From Rhizobium sp. Root1220 (lineage in GTDB: Bacteria; Pseudomonadota; Alphaproteobacteria; Rhizobiales; Rhizobiaceae): DNA of 64,000 nt. The notes under the pieces were generated by a model, which was not told the origin of the DNA, searched no databases, and was given only the letters and a program-made list of their open reading frames with translations. The position numbers were made by a program, and so were the translations under genes. The DNA lies in NCBI RefSeq assembly GCF_001426265.1, contig NZ_LMDG01000036.1, forward strand, positions 163,534 to 227,533, read 5' to 3'. Every line of letters starts with the position of its first letter. Positions within the stretch are counted from its first letter, which is position 1. Shown one piece after another: positions 36,812 through 45,179 of the stretch.

Positions 36812-37726
36812 TCAAGCCTCCTTGATGACTTTGACGCGGATGCCATGGGCTTTTTCGCCCTCGGGCTCCACGTGAATGGCGATGCTGGAGCCCGGATGCA
36901 CGGCACGGATGGCATCTTCAAGGCGGTCGCAGATATCGTGTGCCTGCCTTACAGACATCGCGGCCGGCACGACAAGATGGAAATCGATGAAGGTGACCGC
37001 GCCCGCACGACGTGTCTTCAGGTCGTGCACGCCGAGCGAGCCCCCCGCATGCGTCGCGATTGCCTGCGTGATCGCTTCTTCCTCATGCGCCTCGACGGCC
37101 TGGTCCATCAGGCCGCCGATGGAATTCGAGATCACCTTCCAGCCCTGATAGAGAATATTGACGGCCACCAGAATGGCGAGGATCGGGTCGAAGATCGCGT
37201 ATCCCGTGGCGATCGCCAGCAGGAGGCCGATCAGCACGCCGATCGACGTTATGACGTCGGACATGATGTGCTGGCCATCCGCCGTCAACGCCGCCGAGCG
37301 ATACTTGCGGCCTGTCCGAATCAACAGTCGCGCCCACACGGCATTGATCACGCCCGCCGCGAAGTTGATCGCAAGTCCCAGCACTGGTGCGTTGAGCATG
37401 CGTGGATCGGCCAGATGCCCGATCGCCTCGTTGACGATCAGCAGCGCCGCCACGACGATGAGGACACCCTCGGTGACCGCGGAGAGATACTCCGCCTTGT
37501 GATGCCCGAAAGGATGGTCGTGGTCGGCCGGCTTTTGCGCATAGCGGATGACGAAGAAAGCGATGAAGGCGGCAACGACGTTGACCGTCGATTCAAGGCC
37601 GTCGGATAACAACGCCACCGATCCGGTCACCCACCACGCAACCATCTTCAGGCCCATCACGCCGAGAGACATGGGAATACCCCAAAGCGCCAGCCGTCGA
37701 ACCGTGAGATTGCCCTGTCTTTCCAT
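36812..37726 (-). CDS. Cation diffusion facilitator (Zn/Fe/Mn efflux) protein
   Basis: A 304-residue CDF exporter with six helices and a C-terminal cytosolic domain. The histidine-rich DHDHPFGHHKAEYLS follows helix 2-3, and a second metal site lies around TADGQHIMSDVITSIG (H-x3-D). I start at 37726 (MERQGNLTVRR), with GGGG upstream and helix 1 nearby; longer in-frame starts add an unlikely cysteine-rich tail. It directly precedes queF without a gap. Metal specificity cannot be told from sequence. Confidence 0.9.
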   Translation of the reverse strand: MERQGNLTVRRLALWGIPMSLGVMGLKMVAWWVTGSVALLSDGLESTVNVVAAFIAFFVIRYAQKPADHDHPFGHHKAEYLSAVTEGVLIVVAALLIVNEAIGHLADPRMLNAPVLGLAINFAAGVINAVWARLLIRTGRKYRSAALTADGQHIMSDVITSIGVLIGLLLAIATGYAIFDPILAILVAVNILYQGWKVISNSIGGLMDQAVEAHEEEAITQAIATHAGGSLGVHDLKTRRAGAVTFIDFHLVVPAAMSVRQAHDICDRLEDAIRAVHPGSSIAIHVEPEGEKAHGIRVKVIKEA

Positions 37727-37792
37727 GTCGATCCCCTGCATCAGTCTCAGTGCGGATGCGAACGAATTGCAGAAAGCATGCCATTCAAACGC

Positions 37793-37824
37793 AAAACCGC
37801 CCGCACGAAAAAACGCGCAGGCGG
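37793..37824 (-). terminator. Terminator after the DUF2277 gene
   Basis: On the minus strand CCGCCTGCGCG (plus 37814-37824) pairs with CGTGCGGGCGG (37797-37807) with two G-U pairs and a six-base loop, followed by TTTTGCGTTT. It lies 110 bp after the DUF2277 stop and upstream of the CDF gene. Confidence 0.6.
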
Positions 37825-37934
37825 CCAATGAGGGCCATATGGGCCAGAAGCGCGCCTTTGTCAAAGGGACAGAGTAGTTCCAAGGGTTTTACCCCGGCAA
37901 CTTACCCATTCCTGACGCCAGCGACAGAAGTCCC

Positions 37935-38201
37935 TTAAGCGAATCGCATCGCTGTTCGTGCGCGCGCCTTTGCTGCGACTTCCTCGCGATCGCGAGGAGG
38001 TTGAGTAGTCTCCAGCGAATCAAGCAGCTCGCGGGCACATGCCGCGACCGAATTGACCGCACGCTCGAACGCAGCCTCATTGCGCTTCGATGGTTTGGTT
38101 GTCCCGCTCACCTTGCGAACAAACTGGAGCGCGGCATCATGAATCTCCTCGTTCGTCGCCGGCGGATCGAAATTGAACAGGGGTTTGATATTTCGGCACA
38201 T
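37935..38201 (-). CDS. DUF2277 family protein
   Basis: An 88-residue protein beginning MCRNIKPLFNFDPPAT, the hallmark N-terminus of DUF2277, followed by AALQFVRKVSGTTKPS and a basic C-terminus. GGGAG precedes the ATG at 38201 by 6 nt, so I reject the longer in-frame N-terminus starting at 38345. Conserved Cys2-Arg-Asn may be functional, but the role is unknown. It stands alone with its own terminator candidate. Confidence 0.85.
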   Translation of the reverse strand: MCRNIKPLFNFDPPATNEEIHDAALQFVRKVSGTTKPSKRNEAAFERAVNSVAACARELLDSLETTQPPRDREEVAAKARARTAMRFA

Positions 38202-38410
38202 GACTTGCTCCCGCGTGTTTTTCCCTGCCACCGATCGGAGGGTGACTAAGTGTGGAAAAATAGTCGCATGAGAGGCAATTGCAACGGGCCGGCCGGACTT
38301 GACGACAGCGGAACGCTGAGCAGCCAGGCAGGGTGGCGCCTTCACTTCGGGCTGACGGTCTCAGATCCGCTATCGGTGGACGGACTGCCGGCGCGTGCCG
38401 TGGCGGATGG

Positions 38411-39133
38411 CTAGGCCTTGCCGAGGATGGCCAGCCTCGCGAGTTCGTTCCCGATGACTGCGTGGGTCGTCTCGTTGCGCTGGACCATTAGCGCCGTGGT
38501 TGCGCCCGGGGCCTTGTCGGGATGCCCGGCATCGAAAGGGGGAGACGGATCGTACTCGATTGCGAGCTGGATCGCTTGCGCGACCTCCGCTCCGGCAAGC
38601 TCGGAGACGATGTCGAATGCGAAATCAATTCCCGCACTGACGCCGGCCGCGGTGACGACGTTGCCGTCACGCACGCTTCGCCCTTTTCCGTGGCTCGCGC
38701 CAACCAGGGGCAAAAGGTCGACATAGGCCCAGTGCGTCGCGGCCTGGCGTCCTTTGAGCAACCCGGCTGCGCCAAGGAGAAAAGCACCTATGCATACGGA
38801 GGTTACATAGTCTGCATCCTCGCCCTGCCGGCGAATGAAGTCGATCGTCTCGACATCGGCAAGCGCGTCGACAACGCCTGCGCCACCCGGCACGCAGATA
38901 AGATCGAGCGGGGGACAAGTTTGAAACGTGCAGATAGGCAGGATGCCGAGACCGCGGTCACTCGAAATCGGCAGCATGGTCTTTGCGACGACGTGCGTTT
39001 TGGCTTGCGAGAACCTGCTCTGCGCCGAGATCGACGGCGGCGTCCCAAGTCGGCTCAGGACCTCAAACGGGCCGGTGAAGTCGAGCTGGGTGATACCTGG
39101 GAAGATCACGAAACCAATGTCGAAATCGGACAT
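38411..39133 (-). CDS. DJ-1/PfpI-family protein (isonitrile hydratase-like)
   Basis: A 240-residue class I glutamine-amidotransferase-fold protein. The nucleophile elbow is VCIGAFLLGAAGLLKGRQAATHWAY: Cys followed by the stretch typical of isonitrile hydratase and of AraC-type regulators carrying this domain. The DNA-binding half of such regulators is absent here. It may hydrate isonitriles to N-formamides or act in another small-molecule role. Monocistronic by spacing. Confidence 0.82.
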   Translation of the reverse strand: MSDFDIGFVIFPGITQLDFTGPFEVLSRLGTPPSISAQSRFSQAKTHVVAKTMLPISSDRGLGILPICTFQTCPPLDLICVPGGAGVVDALADVETIDFIRRQGEDADYVTSVCIGAFLLGAAGLLKGRQAATHWAYVDLLPLVGASHGKGRSVRDGNVVTAAGVSAGIDFAFDIVSELAGAEVAQAIQLAIEYDPSPPFDAGHPDKAPGATTALMVQRNETTHAVIGNELARLAILGKA

Positions 39134-39266
39134 GCCTTAGCCTCCTCCACCATGTCGCGAACAGGCATTCCATTGAGTGCGCGGAATGCCTCACGAAGAT
39201 ACTTCCGTCAGCGAAAGCCGCCCGCAAAAAAGCCATGTCGCGGGCAGCCCGACGCTACATGCCCTC

Positions 39267-41456
39267 TCAGGCGGCCTTGGTGCTGGCCTTGCGGGCCAGA
39301 TGCGCCACCACGTTCTCGATCATCCGCATGCCGGCATCGCCGCCCAGAGTCATGATCGATTCCGGATGAAACTGTACGGCTGCGATCGGCTCCCTGGCAT
39401 GCTCGATGCCCATGATCGTGCCGTCGTCGCTTTCCGCCGTGATGATGAACTCGCGCGGCAGCGTCGAAGGGTCGGCGAAGATCGAGTGATAGCGACCGAC
39501 CGTCACCTCTTTGCCGAGACCGGAGAACACCAGACCGGGCTCCAGCACGCGGATGCGCGACGGCTTGCCGTGCATCGGCAGCGCCAGATGGCGTAGCTCG
39601 CCGCCATAGGCTTCGGCAATCGCCTGCAGGCCGAGGCAGACACCGAAGATCGGCAGGTTGCGCGCCCTCGCCTTCTTGATCGTCGCCTTACAATCGAAAT
39701 CCTTCGGATTGCCCGGCCCCGGCGAGAGCACGACCAGATCGGGATCCAGCCTGTCGAAGATCTCCTCGGGCACCGGCGAGCGCACCGTCGATACCGTCGC
39801 CCCCGTCTGGCGGAAATAATTGGCCAGCGTATGCACGAAGCTGTCTTCGTGATCGACCAGCAGAATCTTGACGTCCTTGCCGACGGCAGCGACGTCGCGG
39901 CTGACTTTGCCGGAGTTACCGGCCTTGGCATCGCGAATGGCGGAAAGCATGGCAGAGGCCTTCAGTTCGGTTTCGGCTTCTTCTTCATCGGGAATGCTGT
40001 CGTTGAGCAGCGTCGCCCCTGCCCGGACTTCGGCAATCCCATCCTTGATGCGCACCGTGCGCAGCGTCAGGCCGGTGTTCATGTCGCCATTGAAGCCGAC
40101 CATGCCGATCGCCCCGCCATACCAGGCGCGCGGGCTTTTCTCGTGGCCCTCGATAAAGCGCATCGCCCACAGCTTCGGCGCACCGGTGACGGTGACGGCC
40201 CATGCGTGGCTCAAGAACCCGTCGAATGCATCCATATCGTCGCGCAAACGGCCCTCGATATGGTCAACCGTATGGATCAGCCGCGAATACATCTCGATCT
40301 GCCGGCGACCGATGACCTTCACCGAGCCAGGCTCGCAGACACGGCTCTTGTCGTTGCGGTCGACATCGGAGCACATGGTGAGCTCCGACTCGTCCTTCTT
40401 CGAGTTCAACAGCTTGAGGATCTGCTCGCTATCGGCGATCGGGTCCTCGCCGCGCTTGATCGTGCCCGAGATCGGGCAGGTCTCGATGCGGCGGCCGGAA
40501 ACACGCACGAACATCTCAGGCGACGCGCCTACCAGATATTCCTGGTTTCCTAGATTGATGAAGAACGAATAGGGCGACGGATTGATCGCTTTCAGCCGCT
40601 TGGAAATGTCCGACGGCTTGCTGTCGCAGCGCTCCATGAATTTCTGCCCCGGCACCACCTCGAACAGGTCGCCCTTGCGGAAACTCTCCTTGGCCTTGGT
40701 CACCAGCTCGGCATATTCGCCGGGACGGTGATCGCTCTTCGGTGGAATGGTATCGGTGCGCTGGAACGGCTCGGCCTGGATGTCACCGGCCTTGCCCTCG
40801 GTGGTCAGCCCGCCCTTTTCGAAATCGTAGCGATCGATCCAGGCCTTGGCCGAATAGTTGTCGACCACCAGGATCTCGTCCGGCAGGTAAAGCAGCATGT
40901 CGCGCTGATCGGCTGGGCGCACCAGCTTCAGGTTGATCGCATCGAACTGGAAGGCCAGATCATAGCCGAAGGCGCCATAGAGCCCGAGGCTGGCATCGGC
41001 CTTCGAATAGAACAGGTCGGTGACGGCGCGCAGCACGGTGAACACAGTCGGGATCTTCGAGCGCTCCTCTTCGGTGAACGCGCGCTCCGGCGTCTTCACC
41101 GTCAGATCGAGCCGCCTCGCGGTCGACGTGCCGAGTTCCAGATCGGCAAGTGTCTTCAGCCGTTCGGTGACGAAGCCGAGGATCACCTCGCCGCGCTCGT
41201 TATAGGCTTCGATCCAGACCTTCCGGCCGTTGCAGGAAATCCCAAGCGGCGGGTCGACCACGGCGGTATCCCAGCGCGTATAGCGGCCCGGATACTCGTA
41301 GTTCGACGAAAACACCGCGCCGCGGCGCTCGTCGAGCTTGTCGATATAGGAGGAGACCGCATCGCCATAGGGGATCGCTCGGCGCTGGCGGGTGACCGTG
41401 ATGCCGCCCTTGGTCTCGTAAATCTCCGCTCCGTCATCCCGCAGGATCGTTACCAT
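39267..41456 (-). CDS. trpE(G): Fused anthranilate synthase TrpE(G)
   Basis: Makes anthranilate from chorismate and glutamine, the first step of tryptophan synthesis. The 729-residue fusion carries the TrpE chorismate domain (about 1-510; [32 protein letters not shown]) and a TrpG glutaminase domain (about 530-729), with nucleophile Cys in [16 protein letters not shown] and HPESIMT near the end. Such fusions are typical of rhizobia. GGAG precedes the ATG by 7 nt. Expression is controlled by the trpL leader and attenuator directly upstream (41504-41615). Confidence 0.98.
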   Translation of the reverse strand: MVTILRDDGAEIYETKGGITVTRQRRAIPYGDAVSSYIDKLDERRGAVFSSNYEYPGRYTRWDTAVVDPPLGISCNGRKVWIEAYNERGEVILGFVTERLKTLADLELGTSTARRLDLTVKTPERAFTEEERSKIPTVFTVLRAVTDLFYSKADASLGLYGAFGYDLAFQFDAINLKLVRPADQRDMLLYLPDEILVVDNYSAKAWIDRYDFEKGGLTTEGKAGDIQAEPFQRTDTIPPKSDHRPGEYAELVTKAKESFRKGDLFEVVPGQKFMERCDSKPSDISKRLKAINPSPYSFFINLGNQEYLVGASPEMFVRVSGRRIETCPISGTIKRGEDPIADSEQILKLLNSKKDESELTMCSDVDRNDKSRVCEPGSVKVIGRRQIEMYSRLIHTVDHIEGRLRDDMDAFDGFLSHAWAVTVTGAPKLWAMRFIEGHEKSPRAWYGGAIGMVGFNGDMNTGLTLRTVRIKDGIAEVRAGATLLNDSIPDEEEAETELKASAMLSAIRDAKAGNSGKVSRDVAAVGKDVKILLVDHEDSFVHTLANYFRQTGATVSTVRSPVPEEIFDRLDPDLVVLSPGPGNPKDFDCKATIKKARARNLPIFGVCLGLQAIAEAYGGELRHLALPMHGKPSRIRVLEPGLVFSGLGKEVTVGRYHSIFADPSTLPREFIITAESDDGTIMGIEHAREPIAAVQFHPESIMTLGGDAGMRMIENVVAHLARKASTKAA

Positions 41457-41503
41457 TGTTCCACTCCGTTATCGGGCCCGGATGACAGGCAGCCTTTAAA
41501 AAC

Positions 41504-41534
41504 AAAAAAGCCGCCTGGGATTTTCCGGGCGGCT
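41504..41534 (-). terminator. trp attenuator terminator hairpin
   Basis: On the minus-strand RNA, AGCCGCC pairs with GGCGGCT (plus 41528-41534 with 41509-41515), followed by TTTTTTG. The same GCCGCC strand can instead pair with a GGCGGC that directly follows the trpL stop codon (plus 41565-41570), forming the antiterminator. Lies 48 bp before trpE(G). Confidence 0.9.
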
Positions 41535-41570
41535 CATCGTCGTCTTTGGACACGATTGGTCGAGGCCGCC

Positions 41571-41615
41571 TTAGCGAGCCCACCACCAGATTGCGATGTT
41601 CAAGGACATGTTCAT
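41571..41615 (-). CDS. trpL: trp leader peptide
   Basis: A 14-codon ORF encoding MNMSLNIAIWWWAR, ATG at 41613-41615 and TAA at 41571-41573, with three consecutive Trp codons (41580-41588). It is nearly the same as the S. meliloti trpL peptide I recall (same length and WWWAR end). No Shine-Dalgarno is present; a TTGCAC-N17-TAACAA promoter ends 7 nt before the ATG, consistent with the leaderless mRNA known for the rhizobial trpL. Ribosome stalling at the Trp codons would favour the antiterminator and trpE(G) expression. Confidence 0.92.
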   Translation of the reverse strand: MNMSLNIAIWWWAR

Positions 41616-41622
41616 GGGAAAA

Positions 41623-41651
41623 TTGTTAGCGCGAGATCCCGGCAAGTGCAA
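41623..41651 (-). promoter_or_regulatory. Promoter of trpL-trpE(G)
   Basis: -35 TTGCAC (plus 41646-41651), 17-bp spacer, -10 TAACAA (plus 41623-41628), then 7 nt to the trpL ATG. Same geometry as the leuL promoter in this window. Confidence 0.65.
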
Positions 41652-41716
41652 GAGGCGATTGTGGCGACGTATAAGGGCGGCACATCGGCCGCCCTTGCGT
41701 AGCGTGATCGGAACAC

Positions 41717-43954
41717 TCAAAAGACCTTGGTGAGCGAAATCTTGAATGTGCGGCCAGGCTCCGAATAGTAGTCGATAGGCTGGTTGGCTGCCGAATTCGG
41801 GTTGAGATCTCGCAATGCCAATGCGTTGAAGTACTTCTGGTCGAAGATATTGTAGACACCAGCCTGCACGCGCAGCCCCTTCAGGCTCTCCGGGTTCCAC
41901 CAACCGGTCAGGTCGACGATACCGTAGCCCGGAGCATCGAACGTGTTGCGAACATTGTCATCCGGCATCGCTGCGGAAGCGGTCATGGATAGATCGATAC
42001 CGTACGTCTCCTGGCTGTACCCGGCACCGACGATAGCCTTGAACGGCGCGACCGAACGCAGACGCTTGTCGGTATCTTCGTTCTTGCCGTAGGCGTAGGC
42101 CAGTGCTGCGTGAACATTGAAGCCGTTGTCGAACGTCTTGGTCGCGCTTGCCTCGACACCCGAAATCGTCACGCTGGCCACGTTGGTATAGTTGAATTCC
42201 ATGATACCCGTGACAGGATTGACCGTCGTCACCGTCTCGATGAAATTCTTGTATCGATTGTGGAAGAGCGCAACGCGCCCACTTATGTCATCGTGGTTGA
42301 AGTTCGAGCCGATTTCAAAGCCGTTGCCGATTTCAGGCTTCAGGTCTGGATTGCCAAGCTGCGCATAACCCGCGCCGGCGTTGTAGAAGCGGCTGTAAAG
42401 TTCATCGACCGTAGGCACACGATAGGACATGGACCATTGCGCAAAGACCTCGACATCAGGCGTGATATCGTAGGTGGCCAGCAGCTTCGGCGAGACGCGC
42501 GCGCCATCCTTGTCTTCAAGCGGTCCAAACACTCCAAGTGCCGGGTTGCTGGCGAAGCCGCCGGTCGCCGACGGATCGTACCGGTACCAGTCGAAACGCG
42601 CACCGGGTGTCAGCTCGAAGCCGTTGCCGAAGGAAATCTTGTCCTCGATCGTTGCACCGACGGTGGCGCTTTCGACATTCGGGATTTCCGATTGGTTGTT
42701 GAGCGCGGGGCACGTTGTCGGTGTGGGGCAAAGTGCCCAGGTGTACTGCTGCCAATCTGAAATCGCCGTATCGAGGCCGACGCTCACAGAGTGGTCGTAA
42801 CCACCGTATTCGAAGTCCTTTGTCGCACTGCTTGTAAAGCCCCAGGTCTTGTTGCTGATCGAATTGTCACGTCCATAGCGGACATTGGCAACCGTGCGGC
42901 CGTTCGAACCGGCAGAGCGTTCCAGTTCTTGCCAGTAGAGTGTCGCGCGTGCCGTCGTGAAGAACGCATCCGAAGATATCGCCTCGTAGTCATAGTCGAG
43001 CGAAACGCGCTTGCGATCCCGATCGTCGAAACCGTTATAATCGCCAATTTTGTATGAGCGGGGAGTACCCTGATCCGTCCTGAGGTCGATATCCGCATCA
43101 CGGCGGAAGCTCTCGGCCGTCAGCCCGATACGATGGCCACCTTCGAGTTCCTGGCGAACCTTGAAGAGCAGATTGTTCTGATCGAAGTCGAGCGGATTGG
43201 GCTCCGTGCGATACCGACCGTAGCTGTCGTTGGTTCCCTGGTTGTCCCGTTCATGCCCTGTGCGGTAGCTGCCCTGGAACAGGACCGAGGTTTCGCCAAC
43301 CTTCTTCGCAGCCGCAACCGAGCCGCCGATGCTTTCGTCCTCGCTGTCATACGTCGACTTGACGATGAGACCCCAGTCCCGGCCTTCCGGGATGATATCT
43401 TCCGGCTCGAGCGTGCGCAGAACGATCGCGCCGCCCAGCATACCGGAGCCACCCAGGCTCGAATCCGAGGCGCGGACAACATCGAACGCCGAGAGCGACG
43501 AGAAGTCGAAGGTGTCGCCGCCGCCGTTTGCATTAATCGATGCAAATGCGCCCTGGCGAGAACCGTTGGAAAGATAGGGAATAGGAATGCCGTCGATGAC
43601 TGTGATGATCCGCGGACCTGAGAGACCGCGCAAATTGACGCCGGCATCCGCTTTCGAGACGTTGACGCCAGGATCGATATTGCGACCGATATCGCTGAGG
43701 TTGGTGATCTGCTGCCGATCAATCTCCGTCCTGTCGATTTCGGTTGCAAGCGGCGTGTCTGCGATGCTGCCCTTGGGGGCCGTCGTCGTCCGCCTATTCC
43801 CCTTGACAACAATTTTCTGCAGCGGCGTGCCGTTCTCGTCCGTTGCTGCGGTCGTCGTTGCCGGCGCGCTCTGCGCCAACGCTTGTGAAACAGGAAGAGC
43901 AGATATAGACGCCGCGCAGACCAGTAGTGCCGAGCGCCAATGCCGGATAATCAT
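41717..43954 (-). CDS. shmR: TonB-dependent haem/hemoglobin receptor
   Basis: Outer-membrane receptor for haem or haem proteins. The 745-residue protein has a signal peptide (about 1-27, ending ALA-Q), a TonB box region (LQKIVVKG), a plug domain (SDIGRNIDPGVNVSKADAGVNLRGLSGPRI) and a barrel ending in F (LTKVF). The hemoglobin/transferrin/lactoferrin receptor pattern and position next to trpE(G) fit rhizobial ShmR. The symbol is by similarity and remembered synteny. Two IRO-type boxes upstream, one on its -35, point to RirA repression by iron. Confidence 0.87.
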   Translation of the reverse strand: MIIRHWRSALLVCAASISALPVSQALAQSAPATTTAATDENGTPLQKIVVKGNRRTTTAPKGSIADTPLATEIDRTEIDRQQITNLSDIGRNIDPGVNVSKADAGVNLRGLSGPRIITVIDGIPIPYLSNGSRQGAFASINANGGGDTFDFSSLSAFDVVRASDSSLGGSGMLGGAIVLRTLEPEDIIPEGRDWGLIVKSTYDSEDESIGGSVAAAKKVGETSVLFQGSYRTGHERDNQGTNDSYGRYRTEPNPLDFDQNNLLFKVRQELEGGHRIGLTAESFRRDADIDLRTDQGTPRSYKIGDYNGFDDRDRKRVSLDYDYEAISSDAFFTTARATLYWQELERSAGSNGRTVANVRYGRDNSISNKTWGFTSSATKDFEYGGYDHSVSVGLDTAISDWQQYTWALCPTPTTCPALNNQSEIPNVESATVGATIEDKISFGNGFELTPGARFDWYRYDPSATGGFASNPALGVFGPLEDKDGARVSPKLLATYDITPDVEVFAQWSMSYRVPTVDELYSRFYNAGAGYAQLGNPDLKPEIGNGFEIGSNFNHDDISGRVALFHNRYKNFIETVTTVNPVTGIMEFNYTNVASVTISGVEASATKTFDNGFNVHAALAYAYGKNEDTDKRLRSVAPFKAIVGAGYSQETYGIDLSMTASAAMPDDNVRNTFDAPGYGIVDLTGWWNPESLKGLRVQAGVYNIFDQKYFNALALRDLNPNSAANQPIDYYSEPGRTFKISLTKVF

Positions 43955-44063
43955 TTAAACCAACCCTCTAGATAAGAATTTACCGGGCTGGCTGGTCGGC
44001 ACGCGCTCGCGCGTTCGAGGGGCTGGCTAGGCTTTTCAGCGGAGATTTCCGCCTTCTTTCTGC

Positions 44064-44092
44064 CGCATAAAAAACATGACTATATTTGTCAA
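44064..44092 (-). promoter_or_regulatory. Promoter of the haem receptor gene
   Basis: -35 TTGACA (plus 44087-44092), 17-bp spacer, -10 TATGCG (plus 44064-44069), about 110 bp upstream of the receptor ATG. The -35 lies within the IRO box at 44077-44091. Confidence 0.55.
44077..44091. promoter_or_regulatory. IRO box (TGA-N9-TCA), probable RirA operator
   Basis: TGACTATATTTGTCA fits the TGA-N9-TCA iron-responsive operator of rhizobial RirA. It overlaps the -35 and spacer of the receptor promoter, so binding would block transcription when iron is plentiful. Confidence 0.65.
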
Positions 44093-44113
44093 TATATAGA
44101 GTTCGCGTTATCT

Positions 44114-44128
44114 TGATTTATTCAGTCA
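44114..44128. promoter_or_regulatory. Second IRO box (TGA-N9-TCA)
   Basis: TGATTTATTCAGTCA, 37 bp from the first box (start to start), also fits TGA-N9-TCA. It lies upstream of the receptor promoter and 94 bp before the divergent extensin-like gene, so it could serve either. Confidence 0.5.
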
Positions 44129-44221
44129 TGTTTTCAACATAGTACCCAACGTTGCGAAATTGCAACGAAATCCGCGTCCGAACGTTCCTCCTTTCGCTGG
44201 GACCGAACGACGGGTGGATAC

Positions 44222-45094
44222 GTGAAGAATATTATTGCAGCGACGACGGCCCTCGTGTGCCTTTGCCTTCTGACCAGTGCGCGCCTGCCTGAGCAGGCTC
44301 CCTTGCCGCAGATACGCCCCCCCGAATTGAACACGACCACATCCAGCCCTGAAGCGGTACCGACGCCCGAGCCGAAGCCGAAGCCCGCATCCGAGCCGCG
44401 GGAAACCGGTGTCGAGAAGCCGTCGCCCACCGGCCAATCCCCGGGCCAATCGACCGCCGAACCGGAGAAACAGGGACCACAACTCCCCTCACGGCAGACC
44501 CTCGAAGCACAACAACTGAAGATCGAACCGGAAAGCGATGCCGACCATTCGGAATGCGTCACGGAACTCAAGAGCCTCGGCGTGGCTTTCACCGACATAT
44601 CCCGAATAGACGACGGCAACGGCTGCGGCATCGACAAACCCATCAAGGTTTCCGAGGCGCTCCCGGGCATCAAGCTCAAGCCCGACGCTGTCTTTCGTTG
44701 CCCGGTGGCGCTTGCGCTTGCCCGCTGGATGAAGGAAAGCGTCATTCCCGCGGCGGCGGTCGCAGCGAAAGACCGGGGCAACATCACAACCATCAACCAG
44801 GCCTCGTCCTACATCTGCCGCCTGCGCAACGGCGCTGAAGCCGGCAAGATTTCCGAGCACGCCCGTGGCAACGCGATCGATGTCGCCAGCTTCAGCTTCG
44901 AGAAGGGGGAGGACATCGCGGTCAAGCCGCGCCGGGAGGATTCGACGCTTGTCGGTGCTTTTCAGCGCACGGTGAGCGCAGCCGGCTGCCTGTACTTCAG
45001 GACCGTGCTCGACCCCGAAAGCGATGCCGCGCACGAAACCCACTTCCATCTAGATGTCTTGGAGCGCAAAGGTGGATTTCGCTATTGCCATTAA
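44222..45094 (+). CDS. Extensin-like family protein (M15-type peptidase fold)
   Basis: A 290-residue secreted protein with a signal peptide (about 1-21), a proline/glutamate-rich linker (to about residue 85) and a C-terminal extensin-like domain. That domain carries HARGNAIDVASF and HETHFHLDVLE, which give the His/Asp zinc ligands of the D-Ala-D-Ala carboxypeptidase fold. A role in cell-wall (peptidoglycan) processing is plausible. GTG start at 44222. It is divergent from the haem receptor and shares the region with the IRO boxes. Confidence 0.85.
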   Translation: MKNIIAATTALVCLCLLTSARLPEQAPLPQIRPPELNTTTSSPEAVPTPEPKPKPASEPRETGVEKPSPTGQSPGQSTAEPEKQGPQLPSRQTLEAQQLKIEPESDADHSECVTELKSLGVAFTDISRIDDGNGCGIDKPIKVSEALPGIKLKPDAVFRCPVALALARWMKESVIPAAAVAAKDRGNITTINQASSYICRLRNGAEAGKISEHARGNAIDVASFSFEKGEDIAVKPRREDSTLVGAFQRTVSAAGCLYFRTVLDPESDAAHETHFHLDVLERKGGFRYCH

Positions 45095-45179
45095 TTTACA
45101 GAGACTTGGAAAACCCGCCTGAATCGTCCCGTCAGCTGCTTGAATCAATTCATCAGCATCGCGTCTGAACCTGCCGGGC

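Larger units (their letters stand above)
41504..41615 (-). ncRNA. rnTrpL: Attenuated trp leader transcript (rnTrpL type)
   Basis: Termination at the attenuator would release a leader RNA of about 110 nt, from the trpL ATG to the U-tract. In S. meliloti the equivalent RNA and its peptide have been reported to act in trans. Here the length and layout match that case; abundance and trans function are inferred only. Confidence 0.65.

Noticed and set aside
39185-39255. Hairpin after trpE(G) as terminator (GCGGGC-type arms around a T-run)
   Set aside because: The T-run lies in the loop and the stem has a mismatch, so it is not a convincing terminator.
41571-41903. 110-codon minus-strand frame that contains trpL
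   Set aside because: Only the last 14 codons are the leader peptide. The rest overlaps the end of the haem receptor gene in another frame and lies upstream of the trpL promoter.
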